Origin: Lachnospiraceae bacterium
GTDB taxonomy: Bacteria; Bacillota_A; Clostridia; Lachnospirales; Lachnospiraceae
DNA length: 64,000 nucleotides
Direction: 5' to 3'
Assembly (NCBI GenBank): GCA_017522685.1
Contig: JAFWYN010000014.1
Coordinates: 54,560-118,559, forward strand
The translations under genes were made by a program, and so were the position numbers. Positions 1 to 8,319 of this stretch are shown one piece after another. The notes under the pieces were generated by a model. It saw only the letters and a list, made by a program, of their open reading frames with translations. It ran no database searches and was not told where the DNA came from. Position 1 is the stretch's first letter. Every line of letters begins with the position of its first letter.

Positions 1-849
1 TTTTATAACAATGCCTTGGTAAATGGAGAGTCCTATTTTGCCTGCTACCATCCTCTCTCCAATTCAGACGGTACCGTGGTAGGCATGCTCTTTGTAGGAA
101 AGCCGGTATCTACCGTCAAACCCATTATCAATCGTTCTCTGTATCCATTGATTCTGGTAGGATTACTTTCCTTAGGCATCGCTATCATTATCTCTTATTC
201 TTATGCAAAGAAAATCATATCCATATTGGTAAGAATGAAAGCATTTTTCCAAAAGACAGCTACCGGCAACCTGAATGTAAAGATTTCTCCTGACATATTA
301 AACAGAAATGATGAGTTTTCGGAGATTGCAAGTGCAGCACTTACCATGCAGCGCGCCTTACGAAATATGGTGGAGCTGGATGGTCTCACATCCTTGCTGA
401 ACCGACGAAGCGGAGAGCAAAAGCTTAATAGTACCTATTTATCCTCGGATGATTCCGGTATGCCCTTCTGTATTGTTATGGCAGATATTGATTATTTCAA
501 ATCAGTGAATGATACCTATGGACATCACAACGGAGATGTGATATTACAGAATGTAGCAAGTCTTTTGAAGAAACACACTGCCCATCGGGGATATGCCATC
601 CGTTGGGGCGGTGAAGAATTCCTGCTGGTATTTGAGAACCACACCCTTCCCGAGACCCTTTCCTGTCTGGAAGAACTTCAAACGGAGATTCGAAGCTTTG
701 TACATAATGTGGAAGGCACTGAGCTTTCCGTTACAATGACCTTTGGCGCCGCATGTGATGCAAACTTAGAGCTGGATAAATTACTGGAATTGGCAGATGA
801 CAATCTATACAAAGGAAAAGAAAGCGGTCGAAACTGTATTGTTTCTTAA
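1..849 (+). CDS. Membrane sensor diguanylate cyclase (GGDEF), 5' end outside window
   Basis: The reading frame is open to the left edge, so the start lies upstream; the TTG at 16 is only an internal codon. About 282 residues are visible. First comes the end of an extracellular Cache-like sensor domain (aromatic and glycine-rich, ending in a VGKP-type strand), then one membrane span around visible residues 46-69, a HAMP-like linker, and a GGDEF domain. The active-site motif is GGEEF near visible residue 203, preceded by the usual ADIDYFKSVND metal-binding segment, so it should make cyclic di-GMP from GTP. No RxxD inhibitory site is seen five residues before the motif. The signal sensed is unknown. 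pncB follows after 53 bases on the same strand and may be cotranscribed. Confidence 0.9.
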   Translation, partial: FYNNALVNGESYFACYHPLSNSDGTVVGMLFVGKPVSTVKPIINRSLYPLILVGLLSLGIAIIISYSYAKKIISILVRMKAFFQKTATGNLNVKISPDILNRNDEFSEIASAALTMQRALRNMVELDGLTSLLNRRSGEQKLNSTYLSSDDSGMPFCIVMADIDYFKSVNDTYGHHNGDVILQNVASLLKKHTAHRGYAIRWGGEEFLLVFENHTLPETLSCLEELQTEIRSFVHNVEGTELSVTMTFGAACDANLELDKLLELADDNLYKGKESGRNCIVS

Positions 850-902
850 AACAGATACCATGCAGACCGATTCAAAGCATATTTTTTACTTGGAGGAAAC
901 TT

Positions 903-2357
903 ATGAGCAGTCAGAATTTAACTTTATTAACCGACCTTTATGAATTGACCATGATGCAGGGTTATTTTAAAAATAAAGGGCAGAACGAAACCGTAATCTT
1001 CGATGCTTTCTACAGAAGCAATCCCTGCGGCAGCGGCTATTCCATCGCAGCCGGCTTAGAGCAGGTGATTGAATATGTGAAGAACCTGCATTTTTCCGCA
1101 GAAGATATTGATTACTTGAAGAGCCTGAATATTTTCGACAGGGATTTCCTGGATTACTTAAGAGGCTTCCACTTTACCGGTGACATTTATGCCATCCCGG
1201 AAGGAACCGTAGTATTCCCCAGAGAGCCCCTGGTAAAGGTTATCGCTCCCATCATGGAAGCACAGCTGATTGAAACCGCTATTTTGAATATTATCAACCA
1301 TCAAAGCTTGATTGCCACTAAGGCAGCCCGTGTCTGTTACGCAGCAAAGGGTGATGGTATCATGGAGTTTGGTCTTCGTCGTGCTCAGGGTCCTGATGCA
1401 GGCTTGTATGGTGCCCGTGCTGCCATGATAGCAGGCTGTATAGGTACCTCCAACGTACTGGCAGGTCGTCTCTTTGACGTACCCGTAAAGGGCACCCATG
1501 CTCACAGCTGGATTATGAGCTTCCCGGATGAATATACTGCTTTCAAAACCTATGCGGAGCTGTATCCCCAGGCTTGTATCCTTCTGGTAGATACCTATGA
1601 CACCTTAAAATCCGGCGTACCTAACGCCATCCGCGTTTTCACCGAAATGCGTGAAGCAGGCATCCCCCTGACCTTCTATGGTATCCGTTTAGACAGCGGT
1701 GACTTAGCTTACCTTTCCAAGAAAGCCCGCAAAATGCTGGATGCAGCAGGCTTCCCGGATGCTGTGATTTCTGCCTCTAATGATTTGGACGAATACTTAA
1801 TTGAATCCCTGAAGGCTCAGGGGGCTACCATTACCTCCTGGGGTGTGGGCACCAACCTGATTACCGCCAAGGACAATCCTTCCTTCGGTGGTGTATACAA
1901 GCTGGCCGCTATCATGGGACCGGATGGCGAGTTCATCCCTAAGATTAAGCTTTCCGAAAACAGTGAAAAGGTGACCAACCCGGGCAACAAAGTGATTTAC
2001 CGTGTTTATGACAAAGAGGCACACAAGATTATCGCTGACCTAATATGTCTGGCAGACGAAGTCTACAGTGAGGATAATGACCTGTCCCTGTTTGACCCGG
2101 TAGAACCTTGGAAGAAGACGAAGCTGAAAGCCGGTACCTATACCTTGCGTCCTCTCTTTGAGCAGATTTTCGACCGCGGCGAATGTGTTTATACCTCACC
2201 CAAGGTGATGGAAATCCGAGACTACTGCCTAAAGGAGCAGGATACCCTTTGGGAAGAATCCAAACGTTTCGTAAATCCTCACAAGGTTTATGTAGACCTT
2301 TCCAGAAAGCTGTATGACACCAAGATTCAGCTTTTGGACCAGATGAGTGAGGGGTAA
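903..2357 (+). CDS. pncB: Nicotinate phosphoribosyltransferase
   Basis: This 484-residue protein matches the long Gram-positive form of nicotinate phosphoribosyltransferase. It joins nicotinate to PRPP to give nicotinate mononucleotide, the entry step of NAD salvage in the cytoplasm. Recognisable family segments are the N-terminal LLTDLYELTMMQGYF block, the central KGTHAHSWIM block holding the conserved histidine, and the YGIRLDSGDL phosphate-binding block. A GGAGG ribosome site lies about 8 bases before the ATG. A very large inverted repeat begins 11 bases after the stop codon and separates it from the convergent spoVT gene. Confidence 0.95.
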   Translation: MSSQNLTLLTDLYELTMMQGYFKNKGQNETVIFDAFYRSNPCGSGYSIAAGLEQVIEYVKNLHFSAEDIDYLKSLNIFDRDFLDYLRGFHFTGDIYAIPEGTVVFPREPLVKVIAPIMEAQLIETAILNIINHQSLIATKAARVCYAAKGDGIMEFGLRRAQGPDAGLYGARAAMIAGCIGTSNVLAGRLFDVPVKGTHAHSWIMSFPDEYTAFKTYAELYPQACILLVDTYDTLKSGVPNAIRVFTEMREAGIPLTFYGIRLDSGDLAYLSKKARKMLDAAGFPDAVISASNDLDEYLIESLKAQGATITSWGVGTNLITAKDNPSFGGVYKLAAIMGPDGEFIPKIKLSENSEKVTNPGNKVIYRVYDKEAHKIIADLICLADEVYSEDNDLSLFDPVEPWKKTKLKAGTYTLRPLFEQIFDRGECVYTSPKVMEIRDYCLKEQDTLWEESKRFVNPHKVYVDLSRKLYDTKIQLLDQMSEG

Positions 2358-2368
2358 CATTAAACACA

Positions 2369-2481
2369 AAAGCCCCAGCACAGGGCGCATATATATCCTA
2401 CACGAACCCGCTCTCGCTAAGGACTGCTACGTATTCCAAGAGTTCTTTGTAGGACATATATGCGCCCTGTGCTGGGGCTTT
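2369..2481. repeat. Very long hairpin (33-bp arms) between pncB and spoVT
   Basis: The left arm 2369-2401 and the right arm 2449-2481 are complementary over 33 bases with one mismatch. The 47-base centre holds a further 7-bp stem (2419-2425 with 2441-2447, one G-U pair) closing a 15-base loop. It sits exactly between two convergent stop codons, with 11 and 6 bases to spare. It could work as a bidirectional terminator, since the arm ends in short A/T runs, but it is much longer than the other terminators in this window. A mobile palindromic repeat or a stable small RNA are alternatives. Confidence 0.75.
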
Positions 2482-2487
2482 CTAATT

Positions 2488-3033
2488 CTACTGCTCCATC
2501 TGTCTGCCAAGGAAGGTGGCTGCTGACTGGAGAAGCTTCTGTTCTACCTCGCCCATACGGCTTTTTTGATCTGTCTCCAGCAAAAGCACGGCTCCGATCA
2601 CATCACCTTCGCAGATGATGGGGACGATGGCCTGATGCTGAAATTCTTCCTGCACCTCATCACAAACATTAATGTAATTTCTGTCGCCCTTAGAGGCAAA
2701 TACGCTTTCACGCTGATCCATTTTTTCTTCCAGCTGACTGCTGACTTCTTTGCCTGCAAAAGCTTTTCCGCCACCCGCCACAGCGATAAACTGGTCCCGG
2801 TCTGCAATTAAGGCCACATGTCCGGATACTTTAGCTAAACTTTCTGCATACTGCTTTGCAAAGGTGGTCATCTCGCCGATGGGAGAGTATTTCTTTAAGA
2901 TTACCTGACCTTCACGGTCTGTAAAGATTTCAACCGGGTCGCTTTCCCTGATGTGCAAAGTTCTTCGGATTTCCTTAGGGATTACGATCCGTCCCAAATC
3001 ATCTATTCTACGTACAATACCTGTCGCTTTCAT
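2488..3033 (-). CDS. spoVT: Stage V sporulation protein T, AbrB-type regulator
   Basis: At 181 residues this matches SpoVT, the forespore transcription factor that adjusts sigma-G-dependent genes and spore germination properties. Residues 1-50 form the swapped-hairpin AbrB DNA-binding domain (start MKATGIVRRIDDLGRIVIPK). Residues of about 56-178 form a GAF-like regulatory domain. A TGGAGG ribosome site precedes the ATG. The gene is single, convergent with pncB, and lies downstream of a terminator-like hairpin (3193-3217) that isolates it from the sigma-factor operon. Its presence shows that the organism is from a spore-forming lineage. Confidence 0.95.
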   Translation of the reverse strand: MKATGIVRRIDDLGRIVIPKEIRRTLHIRESDPVEIFTDREGQVILKKYSPIGEMTTFAKQYAESLAKVSGHVALIADRDQFIAVAGGGKAFAGKEVSSQLEEKMDQRESVFASKGDRNYINVCDEVQEEFQHQAIVPIICEGDVIGAVLLLETDQKSRMGEVEQKLLQSAATFLGRQMEQ

Positions 3034-3192
3034 ATAAAAAATTCCTCCATTTACATTTTCTAGTGTTGCAACTAGTATCTGTAAAAGAAGGAATTATATA
3101 CCTTAATATTCTTATGAAATCGTTTGAACATTCATATTATTTTAAGCCTCCTACAATGTTTCTCTTATAACACATTATCCCTAATACAACAA

Positions 3193-3217
3193 GGGAGAGT
3201 GTATCTTTCACTCTCCC
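3193..3217 (-). terminator. Terminator-like hairpin after the sigma/partner operon
   Basis: A perfect 9-bp stem (3193-3201 with 3209-3217) with a 7-base loop lies just past the stop of the gene ending at 3245. On the minus strand it is followed by a T-rich but interrupted tract. Confidence 0.6.
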
Positions 3218-3244
3218 ATTCCCATTCATATATATACATTAATA

Positions 3245-4456
3245 TTACTCTTCCACCCAGACATCACCATCCGAAATATGTGCCCTGCTGATATCATATA
3301 TCCGGTCTATCAGATTTCCTTTTTCTATATTTACTGTACCCATAAACTGCACACTTACAACATCTCCTACCTTGGGCTTATTCACTTCAATGAAACGGCG
3401 CACCCGGATATCCTCCATGGATAGCCGAAACACCATACCATCTTTCGGATTCTTGCACAGTACTCCATCATTTATCAGTACGTATTCTTCGGTAATCTCT
3501 TCTATGTTCCCTGCCAGATTTTGGGCGTAGGCTTCCTGCTGCCCTTTGACAGCATGGGTTGCGGCATAGTCCATGATACGTGTAGCCGCTTCTTCTCCGA
3601 TGTAATATTTGTAGCTGTAGTCAAATACATTGGTAACAAAATAGCCATCTTCCGTAATATATACCACTCTTTTATATATGCCCAAGGCTTCCGACGTGGC
3701 GGTAAAGCTAAGATAATTCCGCTCCATTCTGCTCCAGGCATCGTCCTCAAGGAAAGGCGCCTCTGTACATTCTGAAAGTACCTTCCAAATCTCTTCATCC
3801 TCTGCCATCAAAAAATATCCTTTGTTATCCTTCTTTTCATACCGGGTGAAGTTTAGTAATGGTAAGGTATTCTGTAAATCATAGCTTTCCAACAATTCCC
3901 CCAAAGTGGCCGGTGGATTATACTCATCCAATGCAAACACATAAAAACTACCTTCCATATTGACAGCCACCAGCAGCCGCTCATCGATTCCCTGTATCTC
4001 TCTTACTTCAAACTCTCTCGTGTGTTCTTCTTCCGTATAATGGTCATAACCTTTTGCCTGATAGCTCCCCAACGCTTCACCCAAAAGTGCCTCAGCTATG
4101 CCCATACCACGCAGACAGTATACCGCATCACCCATAATAAGGGTTCCAAACTGCTCCGTAATGGTCTGATATTCCCAAGGCCAAATGATAGCAGCCTCCC
4201 CCGAACTGACACTTACTTTCTTATATTCCCTGGTGATACCGCCCACATCCACCTGTCTTGTACCCATACCAAGCAATCCGGGTAGCCACATGATACCTGC
4301 TGCCAAGGCCGCACAGGCACAAAGTGCGGGGATGGCGATACGTTTCCACTTCGTATTTTTTATTTTTTCCACTCCGGCAAAATCTCCCGCCTCTTCCACC
4401 AGCTTCTCATCCATATATCCCAAGACTTCTGTTATCTTCTCTTTCCTCATAGCCAT
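3245..4456 (-). CDS. Membrane protein cotranscribed with sigma factor, probable anti-sigma factor
   Basis: The 403-residue protein begins at the ATG at 4456. That ATG has a GGAGG site and overlaps the sigma-factor stop by 10 bases, which implies translational coupling; a longer frame extending to 4576 lacks such support. Residues 1-38 are charged and cytoplasmic, one membrane span covers about 39-61, and the remaining ~340 residues should lie outside the cell. The last ~80 residues resemble a small beta-rich domain (segment PKVGDVVSVQFMG). The order sigma gene then single-pass membrane protein is typical of ECF sigma and anti-sigma pairs, which is the basis for the inference. No named family was recognised and no HxxxCxxC zinc motif is seen. 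Confidence 0.7.
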   Translation of the reverse strand: MAMRKEKITEVLGYMDEKLVEEAGDFAGVEKIKNTKWKRIAIPALCACAALAAGIMWLPGLLGMGTRQVDVGGITREYKKVSVSSGEAAIIWPWEYQTITEQFGTLIMGDAVYCLRGMGIAEALLGEALGSYQAKGYDHYTEEEHTREFEVREIQGIDERLLVAVNMEGSFYVFALDEYNPPATLGELLESYDLQNTLPLLNFTRYEKKDNKGYFLMAEDEEIWKVLSECTEAPFLEDDAWSRMERNYLSFTATSEALGIYKRVVYITEDGYFVTNVFDYSYKYYIGEEAATRIMDYAATHAVKGQQEAYAQNLAGNIEEITEEYVLINDGVLCKNPKDGMVFRLSMEDIRVRRFIEVNKPKVGDVVSVQFMGTVNIEKGNLIDRIYDISRAHISDGDVWVEE

Positions 4457-5004
4457 ATTCCCTCCTTCTTGAGATGCTTCTTCAACTTCTCCCGAATTCG
4501 CGACAGACGTACTGTTACATTGTGACTGCTGATTTGAAAAAGCCCTGCCAAATCTGAAACCGACTCCCCATACCAATAACGACGCACAAAAAGAACACGA
4601 TTCTCCCTATCCAAACACTCCAGAAAAGTATCTATACTACGGGCTACTTCTTTCGCATTCCACTGTTCTTCCACAGAACCAATCGCCGGAATACAATTTC
4701 CCAACTCCTCCAGTGCCACATCATAGGTACTGTTTCGCTTTTTCGCCCGATTGGCATGATACCTCTTTATGGCCTGATTCCTCACTATCCTGCATATATA
4801 GGCACGTAAGGGATTGGGCCTTTCCGGTGGGATGTTATTCCATGCACCCAGATATGCATCATTTACACACTCTTCTGCATCTTGACGATTATCCAGTATA
4901 TTATTCGCTATCTTCATATAAAAGGCACCATACTTTTGATTTAGTTCCTCAATGGCACTTTCCTTACGCTCCCAAAACAGCTGTATGATTTTTTCATCCT
5001 CCAT
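4447..5004 (-). CDS. ECF-type RNA polymerase sigma factor
   Basis: This 185-residue sigma-70 family protein has region 2 at about residues 10-80 (including DNRQDAEECVNDAYLGAWNN, the core-binding and -10-recognition helix) and region 4 at about 115-180 (ending in a helix-turn-helix with SSHNVTVRLSRIREKLKKHL). It lacks regions 1 and 3, as expected for an extracytoplasmic-function sigma factor. It overlaps the start of the membrane partner by 10 bases. A sigma-A-like promoter is seen upstream at 5064-5093. The divergent VWA lipoprotein is a plausible target. Confidence 0.9.
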   Translation of the reverse strand: MEDEKIIQLFWERKESAIEELNQKYGAFYMKIANNILDNRQDAEECVNDAYLGAWNNIPPERPNPLRAYICRIVRNQAIKRYHANRAKKRNSTYDVALEELGNCIPAIGSVEEQWNAKEVARSIDTFLECLDRENRVLFVRRYWYGESVSDLAGLFQISSHNVTVRLSRIREKLKKHLKKEGIWL

Positions 5005-5063
5005 CCTGTCGCCCTCCTTCCTTACCTATATACTACGGAAATCTCTCCAGATATCTCATATCT

Positions 5064-5093
5064 ATTCTAAAATCTAACTAATAGGGACGTCAA
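5064..5093 (-). promoter_or_regulatory. Sigma-A-like promoter of the ECF sigma operon
   Basis: Reading the minus strand, TTGACG (5088-5093) and TAGAAT (5064-5069) are separated by 18 bases and lie about 60 bases before the sigma-factor ATG. Confidence 0.55.
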
Positions 5094-5163
5094 TCCTTAT
5101 ATTATTCTGCTTAAGCAGCTTCTAAATCCTTCTATAGACCGATATTTCTCTCCTCTGACCGCC

Positions 5164-5211
5164 CAGGTTCTACCCCTAAGCTCTCAAAACCCTTTCAAAG
5201 GGCAGAACCTG
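5164..5211. repeat. 12-bp inverted repeat upstream of VWA lipoprotein
   Basis: Bases 5164-5175 pair with 5200-5211 with one mismatch, and a smaller stem (CCCTTT/AAAGGG) nests inside the right side. It lies about 110 bases before the lipoprotein start. It could be a terminator for readthrough, since a T-run follows after a gap, or an operator. Confidence 0.5.
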
Positions 5212-5240
5212 AAACCGTTTTGAAATTTTTTGCCAAATTT

Positions 5241-5267
5241 TGTAACCAAATGCAAACCGCCCCTGTC
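5241..5267 (+). promoter_or_regulatory. Possible ECF-sigma promoter for VWA lipoprotein
   Basis: TGTAACC (5241-5247) and CTGTC (5263-5267) resemble the AAC-type -35 and GTC-type -10 elements used by many ECF sigma factors, with 16-17 bases between them, about 50 bases before the start codon. This is an inference from spacing and from the neighbouring sigma gene. Confidence 0.35.
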
Positions 5268-5290
5268 TTTATAGGTAAGCAACCAAAAAA

Positions 5291-5303
5291 CGTTTTGAAA
5301 ACG
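5291..5303. promoter_or_regulatory. 13-base palindrome next to the lipoprotein ribosome site
   Basis: CGTTTT, one central base, then AAAACG form a perfect palindrome directly before the GGGGAGGA ribosome site of the VWA gene. It could be an operator or could affect translation. Its short, AT-rich form makes chance occurrence possible. Confidence 0.4.
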
Positions 5304-5317
5304 GGGAGGAATTAATT

Positions 5318-7054
5318 ATGTTAAGAAAGAAATTTATCGCACTTATTTGTATCGTAGGACTTAGTTTTTCATTAACCGCTTGTGGTGCTGCTGAAAAGAC
5401 GGCTGCTGACGCCAGCGGTGGCTCATCCAAATCAACCAACTCAGGTTCCTTTTTACAAAACCTGGCAGGGGGTAGCAAAACTGACTCTGCACCTGCAGAA
5501 GTCGACGGCGGTTACTTCTATACCGAAGCGGAAACCAATGACGCCCCTAGCTATTATGTATCCGAATCTATGGAATCCGTGGCCGCTGACATGGCAGTTG
5601 GTTCATCATCCGCAGACCGCGCCTATACCTATGAGGCTGAATATTACGAACCGGACTTCAACACCGAGGAATACAATTACATTAAAGAAAACAGCTTCCT
5701 CAAAGTAGCCACTTCTCCTTTATCTACCTTTGCAGCAGATGTGGATACCGGCTCCTACACCAACTTCCGTCGTATGATTAACGACAACTACTCTTTATCG
5801 CAGATTCCTTCGGGTGCTATCCGTGCGGAAGAAATGATTAACTACTTTAATTATGAAGTTAAGGAAACCCGCGATAACAAGCGCTTTGCAGTTTCTTATG
5901 AAACCGGCGTATGTCCTTGGAATGAAGACAATGATCTTCTCATGATGACCGTAAAGGCAAAGGATGTGGACCTGGAATATGTGGGCAATAATTTCGTATT
6001 CCTTATCGATTCCTCAGGCTCCATGTCTTCCAATGACAAGGGTGCATTGGCCATCCGCTCCTTTAAGCTTTTGGCTGAAACCCTAACAGAAAATGACAGA
6101 GTATCCATCGTAACCTACTCCGGCTCCTCCAGAGTGGTTCTGGACAGCTGTGACGGCGACAACTACCGCAAGATTTGTAAGGCTTTGGATTCCATCCAAT
6201 TCGGTGGCGGTACCAATGGTAGTGGCGGTATCACTGCTGCCTACGAACTGGCTGAAGACAACTTCATGGAAGGTGGTAACAATCGTGTCATCATCGCATC
6301 CGACGGTGATATGAATTTAGGCGTTACCAGTACCGGCGGTCTTACCGAGCTGATTAGCGAAAAGAAAGAAACCGGCGTTTTCTTAACCGTACTGGGCTAT
6401 GGCACCGGCAATTACTCCGATGCAAATATGGAAGCTCTGGCAGACTGCGGCAATGGTAACTATCACTATATCGATTGCATCGAAGAGGCAGAAAGAGTAT
6501 TGGTAGACCAGCTGAAGCAGACCACCGTAACCGTAGCAAAGGATGTAAAGCTTCAGGTAGAATTTAACCCTACAAAAGTGTCTGAATATCGTTTAATCGG
6601 CTATGAAAACCGTACCATGGCAGCGGAAGACTTCGAAGATGACACCAAGGACGGCGGCGAAACCGGTGCCGGCCAGACCGTAACCGTAGTGTACGAATTG
6701 GTTCGTAACAAGGACGGCAACACAGGAAACGATTTGAAATACCAGACCGACCGTGAATTAACCGATGCAGCTTTAAGCAATGAATTATTAACTCTTTCCA
6801 TCCGTTACAAGGAGCCCGATGGAAGAAGAAGCGTGGAAGAAAACTTTGATATCATTGCTCCTGCAAAAACTTCCTACAATCTTTCCGAAGACTTATCCTT
6901 TGTTGCAGGTGTTGTAGAGCTTACCATGATCATCAACAACAGCCAGTATATGGGAGATGCCACTTTGGATAGTGCATATCGCTTGGTAAAGAACGGTACT
7001 GCCGATGACGAAGCACGTGAAGAATTAGCTAAGATGATGCGCTCTTTGCGCTAG
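5318..7054 (+). CDS. VWA-domain lipoprotein, YfbK-like
   Basis: This 578-residue protein has a lipoprotein signal with lipobox LTAC and lipidated Cys22, so it is anchored on the outer face of the membrane. A low-complexity linker follows to about residue 115. Next comes the YfbK-type N-terminal domain (segment PLSTFAADVDTGSY and AEEMINYFNYE, residues 130-185). A von Willebrand A domain starts near residue 225 with the metal-binding DSSGS at 231-235. The C-terminal DUF3520-like part ends the protein. YfbK-family proteins are widespread but have no settled function; adhesion or envelope assembly is the usual guess. It is divergent from an ECF sigma operon, which suggests envelope-stress control. 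Confidence 0.88.
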   Translation: MLRKKFIALICIVGLSFSLTACGAAEKTAADASGGSSKSTNSGSFLQNLAGGSKTDSAPAEVDGGYFYTEAETNDAPSYYVSESMESVAADMAVGSSSADRAYTYEAEYYEPDFNTEEYNYIKENSFLKVATSPLSTFAADVDTGSYTNFRRMINDNYSLSQIPSGAIRAEEMINYFNYEVKETRDNKRFAVSYETGVCPWNEDNDLLMMTVKAKDVDLEYVGNNFVFLIDSSGSMSSNDKGALAIRSFKLLAETLTENDRVSIVTYSGSSRVVLDSCDGDNYRKICKALDSIQFGGGTNGSGGITAAYELAEDNFMEGGNNRVIIASDGDMNLGVTSTGGLTELISEKKETGVFLTVLGYGTGNYSDANMEALADCGNGNYHYIDCIEEAERVLVDQLKQTTVTVAKDVKLQVEFNPTKVSEYRLIGYENRTMAAEDFEDDTKDGGETGAGQTVTVVYELVRNKDGNTGNDLKYQTDRELTDAALSNELLTLSIRYKEPDGRRSVEENFDIIAPAKTSYNLSEDLSFVAGVVELTMIINNSQYMGDATLDSAYRLVKNGTADDEAREELAKMMRSLR

Positions 7055-7070
7055 TTACCTCCATAAAAGA

Positions 7071-7100
7071 TGTGCCCGGCGAGTTTACTCATCGGGCACA
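7071..7100. terminator. Bidirectional terminator between VWA lipoprotein and HD-GYP gene
   Basis: TGTGCCCG (7071-7078) pairs with CGGGCACA (7093-7100), with an inner GAGT/ACTC stem. It lies 16 bases after the VWA stop and 15 bases from the convergent HD-GYP stop. Confidence 0.7.
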
Positions 7101-7114
7101 ATCTCTATATAATA

Positions 7115-8299
7115 CTATTTTTCATCCGGATAAGCTTTCATAATCTCCACAAACTTATCAAAATTTTCTACAAAGGCATCCACTACATGAGGTGCAAACT
7201 GTTTTCCTCTTTGAGATACAATCTCATCGTAAGCTTCCTGAGGTGTCCAGGCATTTTTGTATGCACGTTTGCTTACCAACGCGTCAAATACATCAGCCAA
7301 AGCCACGCAACAGGCGTAATTCTGAATATCCTCACCCTTCATACCCATATAACCGTTTCCATCCCAACGTTCATGGTGCTGGTAAGCTATATCGGTAGAA
7401 ATATTGAACAGCTCTCCCGGCGTGGTCTCCAGCATCTGTCGACCATAATCCGTATGCTTCTTCACAATGGCAAATTCTTCCGGGGTTAATTTACCCGGCT
7501 TTTCCAAAATACTTTCGGGAATCATGATTTTACCAACATCATGAAGCATGGCCGCCAGACTGATCTTCCAACTGTCTTCTTCGGAATAATTCAAGCTGTT
7601 ACAAAGCACCTGCGTATACTCCGACACACGCTTTACATGCTGACCGGTATCTTCCGATTTGTTTTCAATAATCTGGGAAAGTGCCAATATCAGCTTCTCC
7701 TGATCCTCATATAGCTCATTATTCTTCTCTCCCAATGTATCTAATAATTCCTCAATACGGGCAGAAATATATCTGCAAATCACTACTATGGCAATAAACT
7801 CTATGGTTCTGGGCAACGCGCCGTGCAAAAGAATCTGACGCATATTTCGAAGCGGCTCGTTTGGTACAATACACCAAAACTTCGACAGAATATGCCCCAC
7901 CCATATCATGGGGATGCTGAGTATTACCGTATACCGTACATAACACTTTTTGTTATACAGACAGGATACTACCAAAGGAAATAACAGCATTATGATTGTA
8001 TGGTACGTCAAAAACGCCACCTGTATCCCGGCATGCACCACTAATACCGTTAAATAGACATATCTGGCCACGACGGTCACACGACGCTTCAGAATATTAC
8101 AATACAAGGTGGGGAGAAAAAACACAATCCATGAGATAATGGACCAAATCAATATAATTTTCTTATCCAGAATAAACACATTGATATAATCCAAAAACAG
8201 CACAAGACAATACCACAGCATCATCATTCTACAGGTGTGTGTTAACTGTTTATCCGCTTTAATACGATATTCTTTTAATATATTCTCAGAAAAATCCAT
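7115..8299 (-). CDS. Membrane HD-GYP protein, probable c-di-GMP phosphodiesterase
   Basis: The 394-residue protein begins with about six hydrophobic segments up to residue ~178, then a short coiled coil, then an HD-GYP domain (about 205-385). The metal-binding HD pair is at 253-254 (MLHDVGK). The signature loop reads HHERWDGNGYMG at 308-319, so the usual proline of GYP is methionine. Family members cleave c-di-GMP to pGpG or GMP. The metal ligands appear intact, so activity is likely. With the diguanylate cyclases and the EAL protein nearby it forms part of a c-di-GMP signalling set. It appears to be transcribed alone or after the esterase gene 20 bases upstream. Confidence 0.88.
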   Translation of the reverse strand: MDFSENILKEYRIKADKQLTHTCRMMMLWYCLVLFLDYINVFILDKKIILIWSIISWIVFFLPTLYCNILKRRVTVVARYVYLTVLVVHAGIQVAFLTYHTIIMLLFPLVVSCLYNKKCYVRYTVILSIPMIWVGHILSKFWCIVPNEPLRNMRQILLHGALPRTIEFIAIVVICRYISARIEELLDTLGEKNNELYEDQEKLILALSQIIENKSEDTGQHVKRVSEYTQVLCNSLNYSEEDSWKISLAAMLHDVGKIMIPESILEKPGKLTPEEFAIVKKHTDYGRQMLETTPGELFNISTDIAYQHHERWDGNGYMGMKGEDIQNYACCVALADVFDALVSKRAYKNAWTPQEAYDEIVSQRGKQFAPHVVDAFVENFDKFVEIMKAYPDEK

Positions 8300-8319
8300 A
8301 TTCTACCCCCGTTAAATTT

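Larger units (their letters stand above)
5005..5317. other. Divergent intergenic region between sigma operon and VWA lipoprotein
   Basis: These 313 bases hold control signals only. They are a sigma-A-like promoter for the sigma gene, a 12-bp-arm hairpin at 5164-5211, an ECF-promoter-like pair at 5241-5267, and a 13-base palindrome at 5291-5303 just before the lipoprotein ribosome site. No small gene is supported. Confidence 0.6.

Noticed and set aside
4457..4576. 40-residue N-terminal extension of the sigma partner
   Set aside because: It lies inside the sigma-factor gene in another frame, whereas the ATG at 4456 has its own GGAGG site and overlaps the stop codon.
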